This document shows positions 32,936-43,910 of a stretch of DNA of 64,000 nt, piece by piece. Source of the DNA: Cristatella mucedo (lineage: Eukaryota; Bryozoa; Phylactolaemata; Cristatellidae); the NCBI GenBank assembly GCA_009760855.2, contig WPIO01000096.1:781001-845000 (forward strand), given 5' to 3'. Position 1 is the stretch's first letter. Every line of letters begins with the position of its first letter. The notes beneath the pieces were generated by a model that saw only the letters and a list, made by a program, of their open reading frames with translations, was not told the DNA's origin and did not search any database. The translations under genes and the position numbers were made by a program.

Positions 32936-34250
32936 GTGAGTTCTAGACTTTGTGGGCATACGAAGGCATGCACAATCTCCAAAGGATTTGAGGTTCGTGT
33001 GAGGTTTGCGTAAACGGTTAGATTTACAAAAAGCAGATGGTACGATACTAAGCCTGGTGGAGGAGTAGATCTGATAGGTAGACTGGAGCCAAAGAATGAA
33101 GGAACCGTTGCGTCACTGGGAGCCAGTGCAGGTCGCCGATAAGTGGCGTGAAATGGAAACTGTGGCGCTACCGACAGACAAGCCTTGCTGCAGAGTTTTG
33201 CACATGCTGTAAGCGCCTGATTGCACTGGGTAGTCGAACAGCAAGTAGTGAGCTGCAGAAGTCATAACGGGATGTCACAAATGCATAGACCAATTTAGAT
33301 GTGGTATACCTGTCTAAGGAAGCCCGAATTTTAGCAAAGTTATGCAGCTGAAAGAAGACAAACTGTGGAGCTGACTTTGCCGTCTAATGAACTGTCACTT
33401 TGGAACAGGACACACAGATTTCGCGAAGATTTAACAGGAAATATGCTGGCAGATCCGATTTTGAGTGTCATGTTTTCCATTTTTGAATAACATTTGATTC
33501 TCTCATATCTGATAAGTTGGTTTTATTATCATTTAATTTAAGAAACTCGCTTGCCATTCATGTGTTGATGTCAGAAATACATGCGGCAAGGGAGATGAGA
33601 GCGTTCGGCGTGCTGGAGGGCAGGAAGGGGAGTAAAACCATGATGGCACACTAGGTTAGGCGGTTGCTTTCACGACCTCGGTCCCGAGGTCGTGGGTTCG
33701 ATTCCTGCAGTGGGCGATTCTTTATCGCCACTGCAAGCGGCGGTGATAGCTGTAAAGGCTCTTCTGTCGCTACTATACAAAAATAACTATAATAACTATA
33801 CAAAATGAGGCTGTTTAATCAGCACGGATTTATTTTTATTTACAGCTAAGGTTGTTACAACTAAGTGTCATCGGCATAGAAGTAAAATTCTAGATTATTT
33901 CTGGCAATCACATCGACAAGAGGGAGAGTATAAACCATGAAAATAACGGGACCAAGCGCATAGCCATGAGGTACCCCTTAAGAGGTTCCTTCAACAAGGA
34001 TCCTTGTCCGTTCACATCTAGACTCTGGTGTCTCCCACTGAGATGGTAGGACCCAAAACATTGCAGTGCAGTACATGTGGTGCCCAGGCGAAATGAAAGG
34101 AACTAAAGTGGGGAACTTGGCGATTGATAGTATCAAAAGCTGCCAAAATATGGAGCAAAACGAGCAGAGACAATTCGTTAGTTATCGAGACCTAAATCTG
34201 AATTGCTAATGGGGGTGTTCAACACGTGAAGCAACGCTGACTCTGCTGAT
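32936..34250 (-). mobile_element. Decayed CR1-like LINE carrying a nested SINE
   Basis: Minus strand. From 34,240 down to 32,940 the element runs through remnants of the AFDTI block, the GVPQGS-type block (near 33,970), a broken YADDTQL-type active-site block (near 33,870-33,890), the LDKDT..LVHAF block (33,260-33,330) and the LHWLP region (33,110-33,180). Many frameshifts are present. A SINE of family a lies at 33,640-33,830. The element sits in the intron between exons B3 and B4. Confidence 0.75.
33640..33830 (+). mobile_element. tRNA-derived SINE, family a, nested in a LINE
   Basis: TGATGGCACACTAGGTTAGGC (box A region), GGGTTCGATTCCTGC (box B), the CGACCTCGGTCCCGAGGTCG stem, and the tail AGGCTGTTTAATCAGC. 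Best-preserved head of the family in the window. It divides the LINE at 32,936-34,250. Confidence 0.8.
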
Positions 34251-35821
34251 GGATTAGCTTTAACGGATCCAGACCTTACTATTATTATTATTATTACTAT
34301 TACTGCTTGCTGCTCGCACTTCATGGCCTTCACTTTTGTGAATTCGAAGCCTTTGCCGTCGCTGGCAATACTTTTGTAGTTCCGCTGGAATTGGGTTAAT
34401 AGCCACTAAAGCTCTTCTGCTTCTATATAAAGAGATGATTGACTGAGAATAATCGAATGAGATAATTGAAGTAGCTACAATTTAGTTTAAATTTACTGGA
34501 TTCAGTCAAACGTGTCTAGCTACCGTTCCAATGGCAGGTTCGTAAAACTTACCTCTGAATGAGTTCAGAAAGTCTTCGATGAAATTTACGGCAATGGTTT
34601 CTAGCTGTAGCCTGGTTATATAAGTGCTTACTACCACATGATTTTGGTATGCTCGTGACAGCTCGATCCACGCATTGTCGTTGAAACCCACCCCTTAAGC
34701 ATAATTAAGCGTACATTTGCGTCAGTGCTGCCAGCAGGTTCTTATATTTTGAACCCTCGCCAATTTGGAATTATTATCACCATTATAAGTTAATTTCATC
34801 TGATTTCTCTATTTAACTTACAAAATGTGAAAGAAATTGTTTACTGAAATACCGGCAAGAATGCTCAGATCGTGATCCTTTTTTATGACTGCCTCCTTGC
34901 AAAGATTCATGCCCACCTGTTCGACATATACAGGGGAGGGGGTATTGTACAACGTCATGCAGTCCTACATTTAACGGGAGAACAATCCAAGAATCCGAAG
35001 AAGCTTCGAATGATATATATGCTATGCAAAAAATTACGGCATGCTGCCATTGACAGCACAGTACAATTTGAGGTATAGAATGAGAACTAAAAGTGACCTG
35101 CTTGTGGAGTGCACGCGCCGTTAAAGGGTTCATAGCGGGTAGAAGCATGAAAAATGATCCAATTACTCAAATGCTCTTATGATTTTCACTTTGGCTTGCA
35201 TCCCTGGAGTTCAAAGAAAATAAGTACAAAAAGTGTTTAAATTAATCGTTCCACGATTCCTAAATTTTAAGCAACAAAGTCCGAAACAAAGTCCGTACGC
35301 TTCTGAGGCATGAAAAGTAACACTCCTGTCAGCTTGAGCAATGCTCGTGATGGTTGCCAACGAAAGGAAAGTTGAAAACTGGAAATAATTACTTTTCTAG
35401 CAAATTGAAGGAGACGGCGACCCGCTCCCGAAGGACGGCCGACCGGTGCCGTTGCTCCAGTAGTGCCAGGACGTTTAGTTTGAATAAACAAATGACACGC
35501 AACAAAAGAACTAGTGGAACCGCGGCGGCGCGAACAGTAGCTTTTTAAAGGGATTTTTATGATTGCATCGGACAATTATGCATTATGTGCTTATATACTG
35601 TATGCGACATGGTTGGATCGTACAAAGCTTATTATGGGAACGAATCGTTTGCGCAGCTATGAAAGCTTACTGCATGTTTAGCAGTTTAGTGAACAGGCGT
35701 ATAGTATAGCGCCTCACTGGCTATTATATCGAAGCTTCTTACTTCAAACATCGGACTTTTTCCGATACTAAGGATTTCATGTTGGTTTTTAACGACATTT
35801 TCTTTAATGATTTTGTTGCAG

Positions 35822-36657
35822 GTCTCAATGTAAAGAAACTCACCAACTCTTCAATTAGTATGCTTTCGGTCTCAGCCGGATACGGAGGATTATGGGCTCT
35901 GGGACGAGATCAAAATGCTTACCACAGGTTCAACACTAGCGCAGACTCGTTGTCTGCGGGCACGGCGTGGATCAAAATGTCAGGAGCATCCAGCGTGACG
36001 GCAGTGTGCTCTGGAGTGGAGCGCGCTTACTGTATAAGCTCAATCAGTGTGGAGACCAATTACTTTTGGGACCTATCTCAGAATTCTGCGTGGTGGTCAT
36101 GGTACTCATCGCTGCTGACGACTTGGTCTTTGACGTCGTGGTCGTCTTTGTCATTGAAATCAACTTGCGCAGCCTACCAGATCCGCAGCTACCAATTCAG
36201 CAAGGCAAACGACACGAACTGCTACGGCCTGTCAATAGAGAATCACTTATTCGTGCTCAACGGATCTGCCACCTGTATGGATTTCACCACTGCAAGGTGC
36301 GGCTTGGAACAATGGACGGCCATTGCCTTCGGTCGATCTGGCCTGTGGTCTTTGGCCTTAAACGGCAGCTTGTTTTACTTGGATTCTTCTCGAAATGCAA
36401 AGCCTCGTTGTCCGGGCACGTGGTTACCTATTTCTGGAAACTTCACGAAGATAACAACGGCTGGAGACTCAGTCCTGGCTGTCGATCCAGGCGGCGTCGT
36501 TTTCTCTCGAAAGGAAATCAGTGCCTCGATACCGACCGGAAGCTCATGGCAATCGCTGAATGTGACCTTCACCACTGCCGACATCTCTCTTAGTCCGTTC
36601 GGTGTTGCATGGCTGGTGGATACTTTGGGCGACATTTACACTTTAACACATTATTAA
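35822..36657 (+). CDS. Tectonin beta-propeller lectin domain, final exon B4
   Basis: The exon starts after TTTTGTTGCAG in phase 1 and encodes about 278 residues to the stop. Tectonin-type repeats are visible: VSAGYGGLWALGRDQNAY with AWIKMSGAS; EQWTAIAFGRSGLWSLALNG; GTWLPISGNFTKITTAGDSV with LAVDPGGVVFSR; and SSWQSLNVTFTTADISLSPF with VAWLVDTLGDIYTLTHY. The W-x-x-I and G-x-W/V-x-V/L-x-x-x-G-x-I/V-Y pattern is typical of tectonin and fish-egg-lectin propellers, which bind sugars or bacterial surfaces. Between the first and later repeats is an unusual Trp/Ser-rich stretch (SAWWSWYSSLLTTWSLTSWS) and several Cys. With the preceding Ser/Thr-rich phase-1 exons it likely forms the C-terminal head of a secreted mucin-like lectin. 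A decayed paralogue lies at 15,898. Confidence 0.7.
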
Positions 36658-36660
36658 GCA

Positions 36661-37590
36661 ATGATACTGAAGCAGCAACTTTTAGTTCTTCAATATTATC
36701 ACTTTGGCAGTTCACTTAGTTGTTAAAACTGAAGGGAATCGGTGTGTTTCGTCAGGAAAATTAAAAATTCCATTTGATCCGCGTTACACGTGTAGTGTTT
36801 TTAGAAGAGAAAATAAAAGTTTTCACGAGAATAATAAGAGTAAATTCTGATCAGCAATTTAATTTCAATCAGCAATTTCAATCAGCAATCAGCAATTTCA
36901 TAAGACTGAAAGATTTTCTGTATGCTCGCGTTTTTTAACCTGCTGGAAAGCTCCCACGATCCGGAGTTGGTTGAACAGTCACCGGATGCTCCGGATGACG
37001 GTTGAACTTTTCTAACTAATCACAGCTTGTAAAATACTGCTGCTAATAAAATTTCTCATGACAATGGGCTATCTAATGGATGCTATCTAGATGCAGCAGA
37101 TATTACTCTGAGTAGTAGTAAGAATTGGGAATACAGCCGACTCCAATTTGCGTATATAACACAAGAACTGTCAGCACTTGGATTCATCTGTGAAGCTGCA
37201 TAGAAAACTCCAAAATATCTCTATTTTGAGCAAGCGCATGGTTAACTCGATCTTTGCAGTATTGCTAATGCAACAATGAAGTGTTTTATCGAATAAGTAA
37301 GACAACAAAGTGAATGGATTATCTGCTCTAATTCATTTCCAATGAAAATATGATTCGCATTTAATAAGGACGACACAAGCCACCGAGAGGTACTTGAAAG
37401 TCACTTTAAACAACAGTCGAATAAATCGACTCTACTTGACAATCAAGCTTTCCAAAGCTTTTCCACCATATAGAATACATAGCATCATCGGATTCTTGCT
37501 TCTTGCTACGTATAGATCTGTACGTATAGATCTGTACGTATAGATCTATATATAAATTCAAAAGCAGTAGAAATTTTGTAGGGTTGATTA
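36661..37590. other. 3' flank of the lectin gene, no gene seen
   Basis: AT-rich. A candidate polyadenylation signal AATAAA lies at 36,812-36,817, about 155 bases after the lectin stop. A block at 37,130-37,215 (CAATTTGCGTATATAACAC onward) is a diverged copy of 39,135-39,215 (CAATTTGCGCATATCGTAAT onward). Near 37,505-37,545 the word GTATAGATCT repeats three times. Confidence 0.5.
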
Positions 37591-37595
37591 GCTGG

Positions 37596-37708
<113 letters not shown>

Positions 37709-37733
37709 TATATATAATTGTATTTTAAACACG

Positions 37734-37868
37734 CCGAGCTGGTTTGGTCCAGCGGTTGATGTGCTCGCCCCGACCAAGGTATGTCTGAGGTCGCAGGCTC
37801 GAGCCCCGAAGCATATGTGAAGTGCCTGAATAGAAACTCTCTTGGGGCGCTATAAAAATAAATTATAT
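37734..37868 (+). mobile_element. tRNA-derived SINE, family b
   Basis: GAGCTGGTTTGGTCCAGCGG (box A), GCAGGCTCGAGCCCCGAAGC (box B), and a LINE-like tail ending TATAAAAATAAATTATATA. The tail has lost part of the AGAGATTAAGTTCTCT block. Confidence 0.75.
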
Positions 37869-37869
37869 A

Positions 37870-38934
37870 TACTTTAAAGAATTAATGCGCCTTAACCGAA
37901 GGAGCCCTGCCCTGCCGGGGTCGCGGGGGCTACCCAAACCTCCTGGTTCAGGAACAGGGTGTAGCGGCCCTGCTGGCCTTGGCTGAATTTTAGCACAAAC
38001 AAGAGCTGTTCGGAGGCGGGCTAGAACTCCTTTGTCCTGGAGCAGTGAGCCAGAGAGGAGCGTCAGTGCGGTTAGAGAGCAAGAGCTTAAGAGCAAGCCA
38101 GGAAGCTCTGAGACCGGCGGTGGCGATTCGGCCTTTAGAATTGGTCGGATACCAGCCGAAGCTGCTGATTGATGTTGGCTGGCCTGTCAACCTCCGCCAT
38201 CACTCTGTCCAAAAAGAATCGTCTGGAACCCATTCGCCATTCAAGCTGGACAGAGGTGCCCTTCCAGTGGCCTGGGGTCGGTATTAATTCCTTATCGTAA
38301 TAGGCCAAGGTGTCGGGCCCAATACCATTAAGCTCTTGCCCCATTGTCTCAGCTAAGTATTTAACAATCGAGCGACGCTCGCTCTTGGTCTCTTTTTGAT
38401 CATTGTCTCTCCTGGTCTTTTTTCAGGCTCTGCGCATCGACGCCGTCGGACTCGTTTCTCTGAAAGCGAGGGAGGAGGGCGGGCTGTCCGCCGACGATGG
38501 ACGGAACAGGACAAGACAGCGCTAGGAGAATTCGGTGGACTCCACCGAATATGGTCGTATCGCGCCCGAGCTGGCATTTTGTGTTTCTTTTGTGTTTTGT
38601 GTGTGTGCGCTTGCACGTGGTCTCGGCATAGGGAATTTCCGGTGCGAGCTAGGCGTAGTTGACGTGTGTGGAGCCCTAGTTCTCCGGTTAAGATTTAGGC
38701 TCCAGTTCGAGCTCCGTCTAATTGGATCGTTCCCCAGTATAGATGTAAGTAGCGTAAGTGTCGAGACGTGTTTCCTCCGCAAGAGTGCTTGAGGTCGCGT
38801 GTGTGGAGTATTCCAGCCGCACTGGTGGAAACCGAGTCCTAGTTCTCCGGTTAGGGTTTAGGCTCCGGTTCGCGCTAAAATTCCGCTAAGGCCAGCAAGG
38901 CCGCTACACATGCATGCATGCATGCATGCATGCG

Positions 38935-38984
<50 letters not shown>

Positions 38985-39430
38985 AATCACACACACACAT
39001 AAATAAATAAATATATATATATATATATGTATATATATGATCAATCAGCTGGGTCATATTTTACCCTAAACTGGGATCTGCGACTAGCGGTTACACGTCA
39101 CTTTCACTTTGGGCAGTTCTATGAATAGGGAGTGAAACTAACTACAATTTGCGCATATCGTAATCGAGTTACCGGCACTCGGATTCATCTGTCGAACTAC
39201 GTAGAAAACTTCATATCTGGCGCCGCAGCCTCTCCCGATATCGCTACTGCCCGTCCAAAGCCCACCGCACCGGAGCCGCTGCCCCGCAGCCGCCGCCCCG
39301 CAGCCACCGCCGCCGCAGCAGTCGTTGCTACGTCGGGCCTCGCGCGTCGACCGCCGCCGCCAACGGCGCCGCGCTCACCGTGCCGCCTCCGTTGGTCGTG
39401 CTATCGAGTGGCCGCGTAAATTGAGTTGAT
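37870..39430. other. Unclassified GC-rich region, possibly an old mobile element
   Basis: Several short open stretches have no recognisable motif. One on the minus strand (38,344-38,135) reads ELIPTPGHWKGTSVQLEWRM and RRFFLDRVMAEVDRP, which looks protein-like but is unplaced. A word CCTAGTTCTCCGGTTARGRT occurs at 38,672 and 38,837. A CpG-rich Pro/Arg-coding stretch lies at 39,220-39,419. (TGCA)n and (CA)n tracts lie at 38,908-38,982. Confidence 0.35.
38908..38982. repeat. (TGCA)n followed by (CA)n microsatellite
   Basis: ATGCATGCATGCATGCATGC, then CGCACGCACACACACACACA. It is followed by CACACACATAAATAAATAAA and a short TA run to about 39,037. Confidence 0.97.
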
Positions 39431-39474
39431 TTTATTTCAACAGAGCGTGAACTTTATTTGATCATGTGTATATA

Positions 39475-40118
39475 CAGTCGTCTCTTGCCACTTCACTCTT
39501 CGACTTTCGCTGCTTCACTCTATCGCGGTTTTTCAAATATCTTCATTAAAAATCGATCAAGATGGTGAAAATGATACAGCGCTCGCTCGGTTGTCTGAGT
39601 CAATTACAAAACCCGGCATCACAATTGAAATAAAAATTATTGTACGTATGGGCAGTTGGTCTAGTTATTCGAGCACCGCCACAAATCCTTCAACGTCAGG
39701 TGCAGACTCACTGAGAGCAGTCACCTTGCTCTTCTTTGCCGTGTGCAGTACAGCTCTTCATAATCATCGGAAAGTTGCACTATTTTTTCATAAGTTATTG
39801 GTTGTGTGCAAAAAATGCGTGTGTGTAATTAAATGTACACTAATAATAATATGATATTGGTGGCGTCTAATACGTCTTATTATCCCTTACTTTGTCTAAT
39901 ATATTGGGTAATACTGATATGATGGTGACTTAAAGGATATTATTTCATTTCCAGAGGGCTTTAAGAATGTAAAAACCGAATTAGAGGGTCGTGAACAGGT
40001 TTTCTCTGCTCTAGTTACGAAAATATTTGACTTGTAAATAAAGAATCGTACTTCGCGGAAATTCACCTATTACGGCAGAGTCTGGAACAGATTAGCCGCG
40101 ATAAACGAGGGACGACTG
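39475..40118 (+). mobile_element. Non-autonomous pogo/Tigger-like DNA transposon
   Basis: The left end CAGTCGTCTCTTGCCACTTC and right end (complement) CAGTCGTCCCTCGTTTATCG are terminal inverted repeats, and both flanks show a TA target-site duplication (39,473-39,474 and 40,119-40,120). Subterminal GCGGTTTTTCAAAT and CGACTTTCGC words are typical of pogo-family ends. At 644 bp, with no transposase frame, it depended on an autonomous relative. A truncated relative lies at 3,283. Confidence 0.8.
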
Positions 40119-40157
40119 TATATATCTGCATTCTTAGTTATACATTCATCAACATAG

Positions 40158-40252
40158 GGGGTAAATGTCCTACCGGGGGAATGTCGGGTGGAAATGTCCT
40201 AGGGTCCACAGGTCGGGGGGAAATGTCGGGGGGGGGGAGAATGTCCTACAAC
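40158..40252. repeat. Degenerate G-rich repeat
   Basis: Units resembling GGGGGAAATGTCCTA recur: GGGGGTAAATGTCCTACC, GGGGGAATGTCGGGTGG, AAATGTCCTAGGG, GGGGGGAAATGTCGGGG and GAGAATGTCCTACAA. Runs of five to nine G could form G-quadruplexes. No coding content. Confidence 0.75.
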
Positions 40253-41560
40253 GGGCTGCTGTCTGCGATTTGCAATAGCCTGCATTTTGCTGGAAACTAT
40301 CGAGACAGAGAGACAGCCTGGCTGTACATTGACTGAACGAATGGTAAAGGCCTTGTTGTCATCGCCGGCTTTATAAGTTCCTTAGAATCCGGTCGCGTTT
40401 TTAGTTTACGAATGTACACGCGCCGACAGAGACCTTTTCGTTTGGAGTGTTTCCTATTCGAGCGAAAGAAAATAGCATCGGAAGAACTCCAGACGGCTGA
40501 CCAGGCGCAGGCTGATGTAGCCCGATCGGCAAATAGCGGTCTGGCTAGCTGCTTTTGAATCGGTAAAGGGGACCTCCAAAATGGCGATGCAGCTCTTTGT
40601 TGTGCGCACGATTGGGCGGCACGTGCCCGCTGCGATCCTTTCAGTGGACCGCTACAAGACAATGGTAGCGGATGGCGACGCATCAGCGTGTGTGCATACA
40701 CTACTGCATGCAACGCAGAGGCGATTGTCAGCGTCAATGGATGCAATGTAATTTAAAAATGCACGGATGAAAGGATAATTGTGAAATTTAAACTGAAGCC
40801 AACAAAGCAGAAAAGCCTATTTTATTACGAAATATGGCGAGCATATTATTTGCATCTCCAAAGTCGCTTTTTGATGACCACATCGCTACCTGTGAGTCCA
40901 GCAAGCCATGAAAATGTAGACATCTTCATGCAGAATAGTTTTTCTTTAGCGAGCTCTAAGCGTAAATGACTGCCGATACCCTTAACGTGGCCAACGAACC
41001 CAGCTTCATGCAATCAAAGTAAACGCGTACACCTTAGCTAAGTCAGGATTGCAGGCTGCTAGAAGATATGTGCTACAAATGAAATAACACCAGGTGAAAA
41101 GGACTCCTCGTCGAGATCGGCGGGAGGCGAAAAAGCATGATGATCCGTCGAAAAGGTGCCCCACAGTCTAAGAAAAGTGAAGTGAAAGCACCTTCAGCCA
41201 ATGATCTCCAACGAAAGAAAACGAGATGCAGATACATTTTTCCTTTTTTTTAGAGAGGACCTAAAGGCTCATCGAATTACAGCTGGTGCTGCACAGCGAA
41301 GTAGGAAGAAGCTAGATCACGGCGGATCCTAATACAAAAACTCGTTCGAAAGCCATTTAAACTGCACACGCTCACTTTACCTGCATCCAATTCAGTCCAA
41401 GGCTCGCTCGCTCGTTACAGCCGCATCGTTCCTCTAGGGAATTTAGCAAGATATACTCAGAAAATTAATTGCCACTAAGCAACTACTAAATTACATTAAG
41501 TATAATTGCATATCGACAGAATTGTAGTCTCCATTCAACATACTCAAGTCAGCTATAAAT
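40253..41560. other. No gene recognised
   Basis: A 149-codon minus-strand open frame (40,746-40,297) is Arg/Ser/Ala-rich and lacks any familiar motif. I treat it as chance. The rest is ordinary AT-balanced sequence without repeats I can identify. Confidence 0.4.
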
Positions 41561-41566
41561 GCCCTA

Positions 41567-41711
41567 CCCCGTGGTTTGGTCCAGCGGTTAAGGTGCTCCC
41601 CCCCCCCCCCCCCCGACCAACGTCTGGCTGAGGGCGTGGGCTCGAGCTCCGAGGCACATGTGAAGCGCCTGAGTAGAGATTAAATTCTCTAGGGGCACTA
41701 TACAAATGAAT

Positions 41712-41720
<9 letters not shown>
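41567..41720 (+). mobile_element. tRNA-derived SINE, family b, with poly-C tract
   Basis: GTGGTTTGGTCCAGCGGTTA and GGGCTCGAGCTCCGAGGCAC, with 17 consecutive C at 41,598-41,614 replacing the usual GCTCGCCCCGACC. The tail GTAGAGATTAAATTCTCTAG is the LINE-like end, followed by a TA tract to about 41,770. Confidence 0.8.
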
Positions 41721-41754
<34 letters not shown>

Positions 41755-41770
41755 TATATACTTATATATT

Positions 41771-43010
41771 AATAACTACACACCGGGTAGCCATGACACA
41801 GTGGTAACATCACCGTGCTTCGATTCCTTTTTGACAGCTTTAGGCGTCGAGACACTTGTCAAGACAGCTATGAATGTCTGAAAAGATGGCAACTGGCAAC
41901 TGGCGCGATGGCACGAGGAGCTCGTGTGGTTCGAATAAAAAAGAGCTGATCGCCCCGCCCCCATTCACGTCTCGCGGCAGTGAGGTAATACCAAGGCCCA
42001 AAAATTACTTAAGGAGTTTGAAGGTGTCTTTTCTGGTTTCCTTGCTGATCTTTGTGAATTCAAAGCCAGTGGAGAGTTTAAGCTTTAGAAATGTCCATGA
42101 CATTTGTTTTTGCTGCTTCCACGACGGTGGCCGTGACCGCATATAGGCATCAGTCAAACCGTCAGCTTCAGCTGCTGCGTTGGCCATACATGCTCAGCCA
42201 TAGCAGACATTAGGACCTGTCTACCTACCAAACAAGTTACTTACAGCAAATAACGACGGAACCAAGAACCTCGCAGGAAATCGGAAAAGTGTAAGCGGAA
42301 CTCAGCACGAGTTTTCGAGCTAAAGCGAGGGGCCATAATGAGACCGTCGCCGACGAGTGAGAGCGAATTTGGTTATCATTAAATATAATTCGGCTATTCT
42401 CTTTAACAACTCCTGATGTCTGAAAGTTTGATTCAGAACGCTGCCATGTAACCTCACTATTTTCAATGGCCAAGTATCGCTGTCTGAAGACCTTACTGTC
42501 GGGCACTAATCTCCTCGAAGCTTTGATAGTTGCAATGGGATAAAGACTTGTTCCAGCCGATACTCCGAAATATGGCCATTGGGCTGGCATTCACACTTAC
42601 AGGATTCAGTCGGATAGTTCCTTTTTCGCATGAGCCACACGAGCCAAGATCTTGGCCAACTATCTGCAAGCTCAAGGCATTGAAGTATTCGCGGCCTTCT
42701 GTGCTCCTCATGTCTCGCATGTCTCTTGCTGCTAGCTGTTAGGGCGAGTTTCCTCGAGATCTCCAAAGATCCTGGTTTGTGTGTGACGAAAGGCTTAAAT
42801 CGCGATACGCCCCGTTGCAGACGCATCGAGCTGCTGTATGTATCTTCCTGGACAGTAGCTACTGACTATTGGCACAGTACGAGACACACACGTATTAAGC
42901 TCGTGGCACCCGCTGGCCTTTGGAGCAATCACCTCGGCTGACTATGGCATCGGTAAAATAACATTATTTGCTTGCTAAAATATAGCTGTACTCAACATTT
43001 ATAACTCTTT
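41771..43010. other. No gene recognised; possible decayed coding remnant
   Basis: Around 42,240-42,830 several overlapping minus-strand frames are open (for example SLQIVGQDLGSCGSCEKGTI and LVPDSKVFRQRYLAIENSEV). Composition is protein-like, but no domain is recognised and no splice-consistent model emerges. It could be an old transposon or pseudogene. Confidence 0.3.
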
Positions 43011-43014
43011 TCTC

Positions 43015-43285
43015 CGAACCTATTTATCACAGCATTTAGTGGGTCCCCGTGATTCGACCTTTATGGGCTTATGGGTGGTGACACTGTGCATGCTGCCACT
43101 AGCCAAGCTTGCATACTGACCCTGTGCACGTTACCCCTTACCGTGTTATTCTTGTTATTTATCTAGCATGCTACCACTAACCATTCGGTCGTGTTTCCTT
43201 TGCAGCAAATGTAAAGTGCCTAGAAAGAGATTGAGTTCTCCGAAGGCGCTTTGTCTAGTGTGTTATTACTCGTATTATTTCTAAA
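43015..43285 (+). mobile_element. CR1-like LINE 3' tail
   Basis: TATTTATCACAGCATTTAGT through GTAAAGTGCCTAGAAAGAGA to the ATT-rich end matches 62,650-62,930. Confidence 0.75.
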
Positions 43286-43454
43286 TTAAAGTGGTGAAGT
43301 CTCAATTAATTACCCTTGCTCCTAAATATTATTTACCTTGCATAAGAGAATGCACGGTGCTGCACCTTTTGGATAAGTGCGATTCCTGTTTACTTCTGCT
43401 TCTTATTTTGACTGTAAGTTAGCTGTTTTTACTTGCAAGGTGCAGCCATCAGCA

Positions 43455-43910
43455 AATGATGCAATCTAACCAGCTCGTCTGGTCTGTCATCAAAGGTCTA
43501 GCTGCTATTTCGCGCCGCTTCTGTCCGAAATTCAGTGGATTGATATAAAACATCGAATCAATTTCAAGGCCTTCTCTCTGGCCGGCGTACATGTTGCTTT
43601 ACTCGCTCGTAACAGTCTACCAATCCAGCATCCAGGCTTCCCCAGTCACGTGCTCTCGAACCGTATGTTCCGAGGTTTCCAGTCGTCGATCAGTTCTCCC
43701 GACACAAAATTGAAATCTTATGTTGTCTTTCGTTCGTATGCAGCAGTGCAGCCATACACACCTATGCATGCATGCAGCTCAGACATGTGCCCCTATGCAT
43801 GCAGGCAGCAGACGCTCTCCTGCTTAGCCAGCACTATCAACGTCCAGCCCCGAGCATCCAGTATCCAAGGCATGTCATCTGCGGTCGTTTTCTGACCTAG
43901 CACCTTTGAT
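43455..43910 (+). mobile_element. Heavily decayed CR1-like LINE fragment
   Basis: Readable only across frames: SNQLVWSVIKG then a block equivalent to ITPLLADLHWLPVKHRIDFK (frames broken near 43,530-43,570). Downstream text such as CTTATGTTGTCTTTCGTTCG corresponds loosely to the FFGDRAFSSYAP block. Confidence 0.5.

Noticed and set aside
33640-33830. tRNA gene, suggested by pol III box A/B-like sequence
   Set aside because: No complete cloverleaf. The head is followed by a conserved non-tRNA body and tail shared with six other copies, so it is a SINE.
40297-40746. 149-codon minus-strand open frame
   Set aside because: No domain, no repeats of it elsewhere and no splice context. Frames of this length are expected by chance.
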